From: Lachnospiraceae bacterium NE2001 | GTDB taxonomy: Bacteria > Bacillota > Clostridia > Lachnospirales > Lachnospiraceae | Direction of reading: 5' to 3' | Assembly: GCA_900110635.1 (NCBI GenBank) | Contig: FOEK01000005.1 | Coordinates: 155,497-219,496, forward strand | Length of the DNA: 64,000 nt | Shown here: piece after piece, positions 9,554-18,480 of the stretch | How positions within the stretch are numbered: the stretch's first letter is position 1 | Layout: each line of letters opens with the position of its first letter | Made by a program: the position numbers and the translations under genes | The notes under the pieces: model-generated | Told to the model about the DNA's origin: nothing | Database searches by the model: none | What the model saw: only the letters and a program-made list of their open reading frames with translations

Positions 9554-11470
9554 ATGAATTGGGGTATCAGAAAAAGAACAAAATCGGTATTTGCGCTAGT
9601 TCTATCAGCATTTTTTGTTTTATCTAATGTTAATATCTCTAATGCTGAGGTTATCTATATGGATAATGTAACTGAAGAGATGACGGACGCGGCTTACTGG
9701 TATAATAAAACAGAGGATCCATATAAGGTTCTTGCTACCTGGGATGAGATAAATGCAATTAATAATGATATTATTGCTGAGTCAGGAACCAGTGTGGCTG
9801 ATATCAGGAATCTTGATGAATATATTGATGGCATTTCACTTAACCAGCAGCTGCTTGAAATGGCGGATAGTGATATAACGTATTTTCTTAATCAGGCTTC
9901 TACCATGTATACAAATGGTGGTGCAGTTCTGACAAAAGAATCCTTTGCTAAAGTAAGAGAGAATACGCAGAATCCAAATGCTGAAGCCAAGCAGAAGATA
10001 AAGTATGGAATAGTAACAACCAGAACTACGCTGAATGCATTGCCAACAGATATGATGATCCTTGATGAAGAGACGGATTATAATTTCGATTATCTGTATC
10101 TTTCGGCTATCAATATAAATGATCCTGTTGTTATCAGATCTGTATCAAAGGATGGAAAATATTACTATGTTATCTGCAGCTATCTGAAGGGATGGATCAA
10201 TGCTGAAGATGTGGCAATCTGCAAGGATAAGGCAGAGTGGCTGGATGCCTGGGATATATCTCCGGATAAAGTGTTTGTTGTATATGGCGATAAGGTTATC
10301 ACAGAAGAAACCAGAGTGTCTCCAGAGTTATCAAATATAACTATGGGAATGGGAACAATTCTGAAAGTGGCAGATAAGTCTGAGTACACTAAACTTGTAT
10401 CAAACAGATCTCCATATTATAACTATGTGGTTTGGATGCCAATAAGAAATGAGGATGGCAGTTACAAGAAGAGCTTATGCCTCATATCTAAACACGCTAA
10501 AGTAAAAGAGGGATATTTGCCTCTTAACTCGAAAAATCTGGCAAGCGTTGCATTTAACACACTTGGTAATACCTATGGCTGGGGCGGAATGCTAAGTTCA
10601 AATGATTGTTCCGGTTATGTTAGAGATATCTACAGATGCTTTGGCTTTAATCTGGCTAGAAATACAACCTGGCAGATAAATCAGCCGGTTAAAAAGTATG
10701 ATGTTTCCGAGTTTACAACTGAGGATAAAGAGAAGCTTCTTAGTCATATACCTCTTGGTTCTATACTTCTTTGGGGTGGACACGAGATGATGTATCTTGG
10801 TTCTGAGAATGGCAAGTTTTACGTTATTAACTCTGTCAGCTCGGTTAAGAGGCCTGATGGCCAGGGGAACAGAGTTAGAAATGTTATATTAAATACAATA
10901 GATATTACCAGGCCAAATGGTATCTCCTGGCTTGATACTATTACAACTGTAGAGATTCCTTTTATTGGAAAGAACAGTCCTGATTATGAAAAAGATTTTA
11001 TGGCTGATCCTCCTGCTGAAGAACCTGATGCATCAGAACAGACAACTGAAGATCCTTCTGCTTCAGATGCGGCAAAGGACAACCCAGCTTACAGTAATGA
11101 ATGGAGAAATGGCCAGTGGTATGGATTAAATGGTAGTGCAAGCTATAAACCAATAGGCTCCTGGAAGAGTAATAAGAATGGCTGGTGGTATGAGGATAGT
11201 TCTGGGTGGTATGCTGTATCTTCCTGGCAGAAAATTGATGGTGACTGGTATTACTTTGATGCTGAAGGTTATATGGCTGCTGAAGAGTGGATTGGCGGCT
11301 ATTGGTTAAATAAAGATGGAAAATGGACCTATGAGCACACAGCTTCCTGGAAAAAATCAAGTAAGGGCTGGTGGTTTGGTGATACCTCCGGGTGGTATGC
11401 TAAGTCTGAATATGTGAAGATAGACGGAACTAGATATTATTTCAAGAGTAATGGTATCTTAAAAGAATAA
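9554..11470 (+). CDS. Secreted NlpC/P60-type peptidase with SH3-like region and wall-binding repeats
   Basis: This 638-residue exported protein probably cuts peptidoglycan stem peptides at the cell surface. It has a signal peptide (about 9-31), a central part resembling the SH3/stabilising module seen in NlpC/P60 enzymes, then the catalytic domain with Cys352 (SSNDCSGYVRDIY) and His410 (LLWGGHEMMYLGS). After an Asp/Glu/Ser linker (about 478-510) come choline-binding-type repeats with paired GWWYED..GWY and DWYYFD motifs, which hold the protein on wall polymers. Similar repeats occur in the genes at 32392 and 39893. AGGAGG lies about 10 bp before the ATG. Confidence 0.9.
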   Translation: MNWGIRKRTKSVFALVLSAFFVLSNVNISNAEVIYMDNVTEEMTDAAYWYNKTEDPYKVLATWDEINAINNDIIAESGTSVADIRNLDEYIDGISLNQQLLEMADSDITYFLNQASTMYTNGGAVLTKESFAKVRENTQNPNAEAKQKIKYGIVTTRTTLNALPTDMMILDEETDYNFDYLYLSAININDPVVIRSVSKDGKYYYVICSYLKGWINAEDVAICKDKAEWLDAWDISPDKVFVVYGDKVITEETRVSPELSNITMGMGTILKVADKSEYTKLVSNRSPYYNYVVWMPIRNEDGSYKKSLCLISKHAKVKEGYLPLNSKNLASVAFNTLGNTYGWGGMLSSNDCSGYVRDIYRCFGFNLARNTTWQINQPVKKYDVSEFTTEDKEKLLSHIPLGSILLWGGHEMMYLGSENGKFYVINSVSSVKRPDGQGNRVRNVILNTIDITRPNGISWLDTITTVEIPFIGKNSPDYEKDFMADPPAEEPDASEQTTEDPSASDAAKDNPAYSNEWRNGQWYGLNGSASYKPIGSWKSNKNGWWYEDSSGWYAVSSWQKIDGDWYYFDAEGYMAAEEWIGGYWLNKDGKWTYEHTASWKKSSKGWWFGDTSGWYAKSEYVKIDGTRYYFKSNGILKE

Positions 11471-11505
11471 TATATAGTAAATGAACCCAGTTTATGTTAA
11501 AATGG

Positions 11506-11538
11506 TGTGGTATGTGAAAACATACCACATCTTTTTTT
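11506..11538 (+). terminator. Perfect terminator-like hairpin directly before pyrE
   Basis: Ten paired bases (TGTGGTATGT / ACATACCACA) enclose a GAAA loop and are followed by TCTTTTTTT. The hairpin ends immediately before the pyrE ribosome binding site (GGAGGT, 11539-11544). It may simply end the upstream gene, but placed here it could also act as an attenuator of pyrE or, if transcription starts within it, be harmless. Confidence 0.85.
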
Positions 11539-11551
11539 GGAGGTACTAACT

Positions 11552-12211
11552 TTGGAAGGATACAAAAAAGAATTTGTAGATTTTATGCTTGATTCAAACG
11601 TTTTGAAGTTTGGCGATTTTACTCTGAAGAGTGGAAGAAAGTCTCCATTTTTCATGAATGCTGGACTTTATGTTACTGGTACACAGCTTATGAAGCTGGG
11701 TGAGTACTATGCAACAGCAATACATAATACATATGGTGATGATTTTGATGTGGTTTTCGGACCAGCTTATAAGGGTATTCCAATCAGTGTTGTTACAGCA
11801 GTAGCGTATAGCAAACTGTACGGCAAAGAGATAAGATATTGTTCAAACCGTAAGGAGGCTAAGGATCACGGTGATGCTGGTATCCTTCTTGGCAGTCCGA
11901 TCAAGGATGGCGACAGAATCGTTGTGGTTGAGGATGTTACAACCTCTGGTAAGTCCATGGAAGAGACGATTCCAATTGTCAAGGCTCAGGGTGATGTTAC
12001 CATCGTAGGTCTTATGGTTTCACTCAATAGATGTGAGAGAGGAAAGGGTGACAAAGGTGCCCTTGATGAGATAAAAGATCTCTACGGTTTTGATACAGCT
12101 GCAATCGTAAGTATGGATGAGGTGGTTGATTATCTTGTAGAAAAAGGTATGATCGACGACGAACTAAAGTCACGTATCGATGCATACTACGCAGAATATG
12201 GAATCAAATAA
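11552..12211 (+). CDS. pyrE: Orotate phosphoribosyltransferase
   Basis: PyrE joins orotate to PRPP to make OMP in pyrimidine synthesis. The 219-residue protein carries the PRPP-binding signature IVVVEDVTTSGKSM (about 124-137), FGPAYKGIPI and the flexible-loop segment RKEAKDHGDAG. I choose the rare start TTG at 11552, because GGAGGT stands 7 bp upstream and the longer in-frame reading would start inside the hairpin at 11506-11538. A 49-codon membrane-protein gene follows 20 bp downstream. No other pyr gene is present in the window. Confidence 0.95.
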   Translation: MEGYKKEFVDFMLDSNVLKFGDFTLKSGRKSPFFMNAGLYVTGTQLMKLGEYYATAIHNTYGDDFDVVFGPAYKGIPISVVTAVAYSKLYGKEIRYCSNRKEAKDHGDAGILLGSPIKDGDRIVVVEDVTTSGKSMEETIPIVKAQGDVTIVGLMVSLNRCERGKGDKGALDEIKDLYGFDTAAIVSMDEVVDYLVEKGMIDDELKSRIDAYYAEYGIK

Positions 12212-12231
12212 CTAGATGGAGGTAGATGAAA

Positions 12232-12381
12232 ATGGAGAAAGTATATAAGGTTTTAAAGAATGCTGGTGCTTCAAATATTACGGTTGGCGTATTACTTATT
12301 GTGATAGGTGTTACTCTTGGTATTATCAATATTATTTCAGGAGCATCACTGCTTAGAAACCGCAGAAATATATTGTTTTAA
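12232..12381 (+). CDS. Small membrane protein, 49 aa
   Basis: A 49-residue reading frame begins MEKVYKVLKNAGASNIT and continues with one hydrophobic helix (VGVLLIVIGVTLGIINIIS), then a basic tail (LLRNRRN). GGAGGT lies 8 bp before ATG 12232, which favours this start over an ATG 6 bp upstream. It sits 20 bp after pyrE and is probably co-transcribed with it. The amphipathic, positively charged start and single glycine-containing helix suggest an inner-membrane peptide. Function is unknown. Confidence 0.7.
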   Translation: MEKVYKVLKNAGASNITVGVLLIVIGVTLGIINIISGASLLRNRRNILF

Positions 12382-12438
12382 TTTGATAGTCTGTTAGGAT
12401 TTGGACTATTTGTTTTTTGATTTAAGGAAGTGTTAGAA

Positions 12439-13305
12439 GTGAGTAAGGATTTAGGAATTGTAGTAGAAGGCGGCGGTATGCGTGGAATATACGCTGCTGG
12501 TGTTTTGGATGAAATGCTTCTCCGCGGCATAGTTGCTGATGGTCTTGTTGGTGTATCTGCGGGTATAATTCATGGTATATCATATGTTTCCAACCAGTGC
12601 GGACGTAATATCAGATATACACTGAAATATCGTGATAATAAGCGCTTTATGAGCATGTCTTCTTTTTTTAAGACTGGAAATATCTGTGAAACAGAGTTTT
12701 GCTACGATGAGATTCCATACAAGCTTAGCAGGTTTGATTTTGAAACCTTTAAAGAGAGGGCTGAATATATCAAAACATATTCGGTTGTTACAAGTCTGGA
12801 GACTGGAAAGGCGGAGTATATTAGACTTCACGATCTAGAAACTCAGATGGACGCTGTGAGAGCTTCTGCGTCACTTCCGCTTATTTCTGAAAATGTTGAA
12901 TATAATGGCAGGTTCTATCTGGATGGAGGTACGGCTGATAGTATACCTCTTGGTTTTATGCTTGAACATGGATATAAAAAGAACATTGTGATTTTAACTA
13001 GACCGGAAGGGTATGTAAAAAAGGCTGATAGTACATTTCCACTTCTTAAAGCCAAATATAAAGATTATCCTGCTTATGTTGAAGCTTGTCGAAACAGGCA
13101 TTTTATGTATAATGATGAACTGGCTCTGGTGGAACACACGGAGAAAGCGGGAGATGCTCTAGTTATAAGGCCTAGCAGAAGTGTAAAGGTTGGTAGAGCT
13201 GAATCAAAAACTGATAGAATAAAACGTATGTATAAGCTTGGTCGTTTTGATGCTAAGAATATTTTTGATTCAGGCAAATATGAGGATTTTATTAAAGATA
13301 TATAG
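12439..13305 (+). CDS. Patatin-like phospholipase family protein
   Basis: A 288-residue patatin-fold lipid acyl hydrolase, probably cytoplasmic since no signal is present. The anion-hole loop is EGGGMRGIYAAGV, the nucleophile is Ser40 in GVSAG, and the partner Asp162 is in LDGGTADSIP, so the Ser-Asp dyad is complete. This branch resembles the bacterial RssA/YjjU-type patatins. GTG 12439 is preceded by AAGGAAG at about 10 bp; an in-frame GTG at 12430 overlaps that site and is less likely. Natural substrate unknown. Confidence 0.88.
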   Translation: MSKDLGIVVEGGGMRGIYAAGVLDEMLLRGIVADGLVGVSAGIIHGISYVSNQCGRNIRYTLKYRDNKRFMSMSSFFKTGNICETEFCYDEIPYKLSRFDFETFKERAEYIKTYSVVTSLETGKAEYIRLHDLETQMDAVRASASLPLISENVEYNGRFYLDGGTADSIPLGFMLEHGYKKNIVILTRPEGYVKKADSTFPLLKAKYKDYPAYVEACRNRHFMYNDELALVEHTEKAGDALVIRPSRSVKVGRAESKTDRIKRMYKLGRFDAKNIFDSGKYEDFIKDI

Positions 13306-13374
13306 AAGTAAAACAGGATATAACAGGATATAATTGGAAAATTAAAAAAAGTTTTAAAAAATTGAAAAAAACAT

Positions 13375-13403
13375 TTGACGAGTGTCACAATATGTGATAT
13401 TAT
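13375..13403 (+). promoter_or_regulatory. Promoter of tRNA-Gly
   Basis: TTGACG (13375-13380), a 17-bp spacer and TATTAT (13398-13403) form a near-consensus vegetative promoter about 30 bp before the tRNA. TCACA-ATA-TGTGA in the spacer is a small inverted repeat. Confidence 0.8.
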
Positions 13404-13432
13404 ACCCTCTGTTGTGACGACAAGTCATATGT

Positions 13433-13504
<72 letters not shown>

Positions 13505-13511
13505 TTTTGTT

Positions 13512-13552
13512 TGTAGAAAAAGAGGGAGTATTAAACTCCCTCTTTTTCTACA
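13512..13552 (+). terminator. Strong terminator after tRNA-Gly
   Basis: An 18-bp perfect stem (from TGTAGAAAAAGAGGGAGT, loop ATTAA) contains A-tract and T-tract arms, so it can terminate in both directions. Confidence 0.9.
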
Positions 13553-13639
13553 AGCAGAACGCGTGAGACGCGCTCTGCAATTCGCGCATAAAACCTACGT
13601 TTTATCGTTTTTTCTATACTATATTTGTGAGGTCGAATT

Positions 13640-16093
13640 ATGAGAAGGAATCGAGTGTTCAAATGTATTAGTATAGGTTTAAGTATTTTTATGCTTGGTA
13701 GTTCTTTGTCTGGTTGTGGTAAAGGGGACCGCGATGAGACATCTGATGATTCAAATGGAAATGAAACAGTTGCTAGTGAAACCACTGCAGCTGCTGTTTC
13801 TGCAACTGATATTCTGATTGATACGATTGAGATTGATCAGTCTTCCGATTATCTGTTTAATCCTGAGGAAATAATGTATCTCTCAGGTGTCAAGGTTTCT
13901 TCCGATAATGCAGGAGTAAAATATTCGCTATACGATATGGATGAAGATTCTGTATCTGAGCTTTTGGTTTCTGTAAATGATGAGGTTGGTGTTTATATGT
14001 ATGACGAAGCAATGAACGCTGCCAAGAAGACAGATGCATTTGATGAAAAGTTAGATGACATTTCATCTGATAGTGAAGTTGTCTGGGTTGATGAAACACA
14101 GTGGGCTGATGGAAGCATCTATGGCGTGGCTGCCCAGACTGGAGATCCTGGAGTTAAGTCTGATTTTTATCTATCTTCTAATTATGATTATTTAACAGAG
14201 CAGAAAGTGAGTACTCAGGGTGATTCTGTTTCCTTGATAGATGAAAGGGATTCGGTGTCTGAAAAAAAGAGTGAAATGTTTTCTGATCGTGATAAGTATC
14301 AGGGTGAAGATATAGAAAGAATTCGTGACATATACGATATAGCGACTAACTGGGATAAAAGAGAAGAGGAAGGGATAACACCTGTTAAAAAGTATCTGGG
14401 AGCTATCGATAATGTTAGTAGTATATCGGAACTATCTGATTATATTTCAAATCCAGAAGTGGATCCTTTCTGTATATTTTTGAACTTCGAAACAAGTCTT
14501 AATCTTTCGGATACGTCTCATTGGATAGTTAAGATTACATCTGATGATTTTTCGGTTCTGCCAAGAACTTATCATACATTACCAGATTTTGTTGAAGAAG
14601 AGCGTTTTAGCTTTGATGTTGTTGCTAGAGACGTTCTTGAGAAAGCGGGATATTCGTTAAATGATATAGATACTATTCTGGATGATTGTTATGATGTAGA
14701 GAATTCTCTTCTCGATGTTGCATGGATTGATGAAGAGGAAGATGAAAGTGATAGTGACGAGCTGCTTGAATATCTGCCTGTTGATACATTTGTTACAAAA
14801 TGCGAGAATTTCCCTATTGATAGTTTATTTGAGGCTTATGGTATTTCAAATGGTGATGTCACAGTTGAATATCCTGAGTATCTTAGAACTCTTGATTCTA
14901 TGTTTGTTGAAGAGAATCTGACTAAGCTGAAGAATTATTGCCTGGCTCATACAGCATTTACTGCAAGTGAATATTTAGATTTGGATACAGCAAATGCATA
15001 CAAAAACTATCTGGTTCCTGATGCTACATATCTGGATGCTTCTGAATATGAGGATCTTTATACTGAGGATGAGTTAAATGAAAGCTACTTTAATAAATAT
15101 ACAGACAGCAGAGGAATTATGGGCGTGGCAACAGAAAATGCCTATATGACATACTTTGTGGATGATGAGGCAAAGGATGATCTGACGGTCCTTGCTTATG
15201 AGATAAGAGATACATTTAGAGATATCCTGTCAAATGAAGAATGGATGTCAGATGCAGGCAAGCAGGCAGCTATCGAAAAGCTTGATAATATGGAGTTCTC
15301 GATTCTTAAGCCTGACAAGTTTATAGACAGTTCTTATCTGTCAGTTGATAAGGATGCAAGTTACCTTGATGCTTATGCAAGTCTCGTGGTCAATACCAGA
15401 AAACATAATGGCGAGCTTGTGGGGCAGGAGAGAGTTAAGGGTGACTGGCGATATGATATTCGAAGTGAAGTGACTACAACTGTAAATAATTGTTTCTATT
15501 ATGGAGCATTTAACCAGTTCTTTATCCTGGATGGTTTTATTTCTGATAATACTTACCGTACTGATATGACCAAGGAGGAGAAACTTGCTACAATTGGTGA
15601 AGTAATTGGTCACGAGCTGACTCACGGTTTTGATCCTCTGGGAATACAGTACGATAAAGATGGCAATATGGTTGTGACAGAAGACAATCCTTATGGCTGG
15701 ATGCCTGAGGAGGATTATAATGCATTTCAGGAAAGAGCTGGGAGACTATCTGATTACTTTAGCTCTATAACTCCTTTCCCTTATAACAGATGTGATGGAT
15801 CTTTATATTCCGGTGAAGCTTCTGCCGATATAGCCGGAATGTCTATCGGTCTTAAGATTGCTGATAAGGAAGAAAACTTTGATTATGATCTATACTTTAG
15901 AACACATTCAAAGCTTTGGGTTAAACAGACAACGCTTTTGGTTGAACAGGGTGATATCTTTAACGAGCATCCTCTGGGTTATCTCAGAATTAATGTTACC
16001 TGCCAGCAGTTTGAAGAGTTCTATAAGACCTATGACATAAAAGAGGGTGATCTTATGTATCTTGCCCCTGAAAATAGAATAAATATCTGGTAA
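13640..16093 (+). CDS. M13 family metallopeptidase, lipoprotein
   Basis: An 817-residue lipoprotein of the neprilysin/PepO group, which cuts small peptides outside the cell. The signal ends in the lipobox LSGC (Cys26). A Ser/Thr/Asp-rich spacer and an acidic region with a DMDEDSVSELLV motif (FG-GAP/EF-hand-like) precede the peptidase. The zinc site is complete: HELTH (His658, Glu659, His662) and GEASAD with Glu726. The conserved substrate-binding NAYY segment is changed to NCFYYGAFNQFF, and the C-terminal VNGxxR-like region is short, so specificity may differ from PepO. The ribosome binding site is weak (GTGAGG). Confidence 0.9.
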   Translation: MRRNRVFKCISIGLSIFMLGSSLSGCGKGDRDETSDDSNGNETVASETTAAAVSATDILIDTIEIDQSSDYLFNPEEIMYLSGVKVSSDNAGVKYSLYDMDEDSVSELLVSVNDEVGVYMYDEAMNAAKKTDAFDEKLDDISSDSEVVWVDETQWADGSIYGVAAQTGDPGVKSDFYLSSNYDYLTEQKVSTQGDSVSLIDERDSVSEKKSEMFSDRDKYQGEDIERIRDIYDIATNWDKREEEGITPVKKYLGAIDNVSSISELSDYISNPEVDPFCIFLNFETSLNLSDTSHWIVKITSDDFSVLPRTYHTLPDFVEEERFSFDVVARDVLEKAGYSLNDIDTILDDCYDVENSLLDVAWIDEEEDESDSDELLEYLPVDTFVTKCENFPIDSLFEAYGISNGDVTVEYPEYLRTLDSMFVEENLTKLKNYCLAHTAFTASEYLDLDTANAYKNYLVPDATYLDASEYEDLYTEDELNESYFNKYTDSRGIMGVATENAYMTYFVDDEAKDDLTVLAYEIRDTFRDILSNEEWMSDAGKQAAIEKLDNMEFSILKPDKFIDSSYLSVDKDASYLDAYASLVVNTRKHNGELVGQERVKGDWRYDIRSEVTTTVNNCFYYGAFNQFFILDGFISDNTYRTDMTKEEKLATIGEVIGHELTHGFDPLGIQYDKDGNMVVTEDNPYGWMPEEDYNAFQERAGRLSDYFSSITPFPYNRCDGSLYSGEASADIAGMSIGLKIADKEENFDYDLYFRTHSKLWVKQTTLLVEQGDIFNEHPLGYLRINVTCQQFEEFYKTYDIKEGDLMYLAPENRINIW

Positions 16094-16234
16094 AATCTGC
16101 GTAATATCTAGTAAACTTTACTTATTGAATAACATTCATAAAAGGGTTATAATGAGTCATTGTTCAGTCTATTTTTGAAAATGTATCATATTTATATGTG
16201 TTTTGCTTTTCGATAGTTTATGTGAGTGTATTTC

Positions 16235-18451
16235 ATGAGTAAAAAGAAATCGAACAAAAAAAATAATCAGAAAAATCAAAATAAAAATATTCAGAATATA
16301 GATGATCAGAATCTTGATGAGACTAATTCTAAAGATGCTAATTCTAAAGATAATGAAGATCAGGTTTCTGATTCAAAGGTTCATAAGGTTAAACATAGAG
16401 TAGCTGATAGGATTCGTAAGTCCTATGAGCTTCCTCTATGGAAATGGCTGATCATACTTCTACTAGTTTCCGTCTTCGAGGGTGTTCTTCTAGAAATGCT
16501 TGGAAGACGGTCTCTTCTTAGTCCATTCGTTTTTATATTTCATAACCCATTGGTATTTGTATATAACGTGCTGATACTATTCTGTACACTGTCCATAGGA
16601 CTTATGTTTAAGCGCCGTGGCTTTGCTATGGGACTCATATTCCTTCTATGGTTTGCGGTTGGCTTTATTAATTTCGTCCTTCTGGGTTATAGGATCACAC
16701 CATTCTCGGCTATTGATTTCATAATGTTTACAGATGTACTGAGTATGTTTAATATATACTTCAATCTTGGGCAGAGAATCGCAATAGTTGTCGGCATCAT
16801 TGTTTTTATAATCATAATTGTTTTGGCCTTTCTGAAGATACCAAAGATTAAGGGCAAGGTTAATTATGTTCAGGGCTCAGTAGTGGTTCTTATATCATTT
16901 GTCCTTGTGTATATTATGACTTTCCTGGCATTGGAGAATTCCCTTATATCAGATAAGTTTACAAATCTTGGAACTGCATATAAAAGTTATGGCTTTGTTT
17001 ATTGCTTCTCTAATAGTGTTATTGATCAGGGTATCTCAAAGCCGGATGATTATAATCAGGCATCCCTTGACTCGGTTATGAATGATCTTAAACACGCAGA
17101 TAAGCCTGAGAGACATTTTAAATACAAGAATAATCAGAAACAGATGCCCGACATCATAGTTATACAGCTTGAGTCCTTTATAGATATCGGCAGAGTTGAT
17201 AAGGTCACAACTGATAAAGAGTCTATTCCTAATTTCAAGAAGTTTGAAGAGGAATATCCATCAGGTTTCCTGACAGTTCCAGCTATTGGAGCAGGAACTG
17301 CTAATACAGAGTTTGAGATTGTCACAGGTATGAACAGTAAGGTTTTTGGAGCTGGTGAGTATCCTTATAAGACTATACTTACCGAGACACCTTGCGAGAG
17401 TATGGCACAGCTGCTTCTTAGAGAAGGTTATGGAACTCATGCGATTCACAATAATAAAGCTAAGTTCTATTCCAGAGATGTGTCTTATGCGAATCTTGGT
17501 TTCCAGACTTTTACTTCCTTGGAGTATATGCTGGACTTTGAACGTACTCAGACCGGATGGGCCAAGGATAACTGCCTTCCAACGGAGATAATCAATGCAC
17601 TTGATTATGACGAGGAACCGGATTTTGTATTTACCATTTCCGTTCAGGGTCACGGAAGATATCCTAAGACGAAGCTGAAATGTGATGAGCATGTTCACGT
17701 TGAGGTGGAGAATGAGGATCCGGATATGGCAAAAGAGCTTTCCTTCCAGTTTGGTTACTTCGTAAACCAGTGTTATGAGATGGATGAAATGATACTGGAC
17801 CTGAAGAAAAGACTGGATGAGAGGGGAGATGACTATGTGCTTCTTCTCTATGGAGACCATATCCCATCGCTGACATTTGACGAAGACCAGTTTAATACAG
17901 GTACACAGTCACAGACGGAGTACGTTATAGTTAATAATATTGGTCTCGAAATGCCAGATAGAGATATATATGCTTATGAAATGTCAGACTATCTGATGCG
18001 CGCCATCGGCTTTGAGGGCGGCGTTATGCAGAAGATTCATAACAGATATTATAACGATGATCCTTTGGTTGATAATCACGAGTATCACAGAGATGTGCTT
18101 CTTGCAGAGTATGATATGCTCTATGGAAATCATTTTGTTTATAACTATGTTCAGCCTTATGAGAAGCAGAATATGAGACTTGGTCTCTATGATATAACCG
18201 TTAAGGATATGACGTATAATGCATTTAGTAATAGTATCACTGTTAGAGGAGAGAATTTTACCCCATTCTCCAAGATACTAATAAATGACGATCGTCAGAA
18301 TACGCTATACGTTGACAGTACAACGCTTATGATAATTCCTGACGATGTGGATAAGATGCCAGAAGTGGATGATACATACTGTGTTGCCCAGATAGATAAA
18401 GATAAACACGAACTTAGCCGTTCCAACACCAGACGATACGGCAGACGTTAG
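16235..18451 (+). CDS. LTA synthase-like sulfatase-fold phosphoglycerol transferase
   Basis: A 738-residue membrane enzyme related to LtaS, which builds polyglycerol-phosphate or decorates glycans with it on the outer membrane face. A long Lys/Asn/Asp-rich cytoplasmic head (about 1-60) is followed by about five membrane helices (about 70-235), then the extracellular sulfatase domain. Metal and catalytic residues are in VIQLESFID, the nucleophile Thr355 of GAGTANTE, and YGDHIPS. A C-terminal beta-rich segment of about 90 residues (VRGENFTPFSKILIND) resembles an IPT/TIG fold and is not in standard LtaS. I prefer ATG 16235 over GTG 16226. Confidence 0.88.
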   Translation: MSKKKSNKKNNQKNQNKNIQNIDDQNLDETNSKDANSKDNEDQVSDSKVHKVKHRVADRIRKSYELPLWKWLIILLLVSVFEGVLLEMLGRRSLLSPFVFIFHNPLVFVYNVLILFCTLSIGLMFKRRGFAMGLIFLLWFAVGFINFVLLGYRITPFSAIDFIMFTDVLSMFNIYFNLGQRIAIVVGIIVFIIIIVLAFLKIPKIKGKVNYVQGSVVVLISFVLVYIMTFLALENSLISDKFTNLGTAYKSYGFVYCFSNSVIDQGISKPDDYNQASLDSVMNDLKHADKPERHFKYKNNQKQMPDIIVIQLESFIDIGRVDKVTTDKESIPNFKKFEEEYPSGFLTVPAIGAGTANTEFEIVTGMNSKVFGAGEYPYKTILTETPCESMAQLLLREGYGTHAIHNNKAKFYSRDVSYANLGFQTFTSLEYMLDFERTQTGWAKDNCLPTEIINALDYDEEPDFVFTISVQGHGRYPKTKLKCDEHVHVEVENEDPDMAKELSFQFGYFVNQCYEMDEMILDLKKRLDERGDDYVLLLYGDHIPSLTFDEDQFNTGTQSQTEYVIVNNIGLEMPDRDIYAYEMSDYLMRAIGFEGGVMQKIHNRYYNDDPLVDNHEYHRDVLLAEYDMLYGNHFVYNYVQPYEKQNMRLGLYDITVKDMTYNAFSNSITVRGENFTPFSKILINDDRQNTLYVDSTTLMIIPDDVDKMPEVDDTYCVAQIDKDKHELSRSNTRRYGRR

Positions 18452-18480
18452 ATTCGTATAAAAAGAGGAGAGAAAAATAG

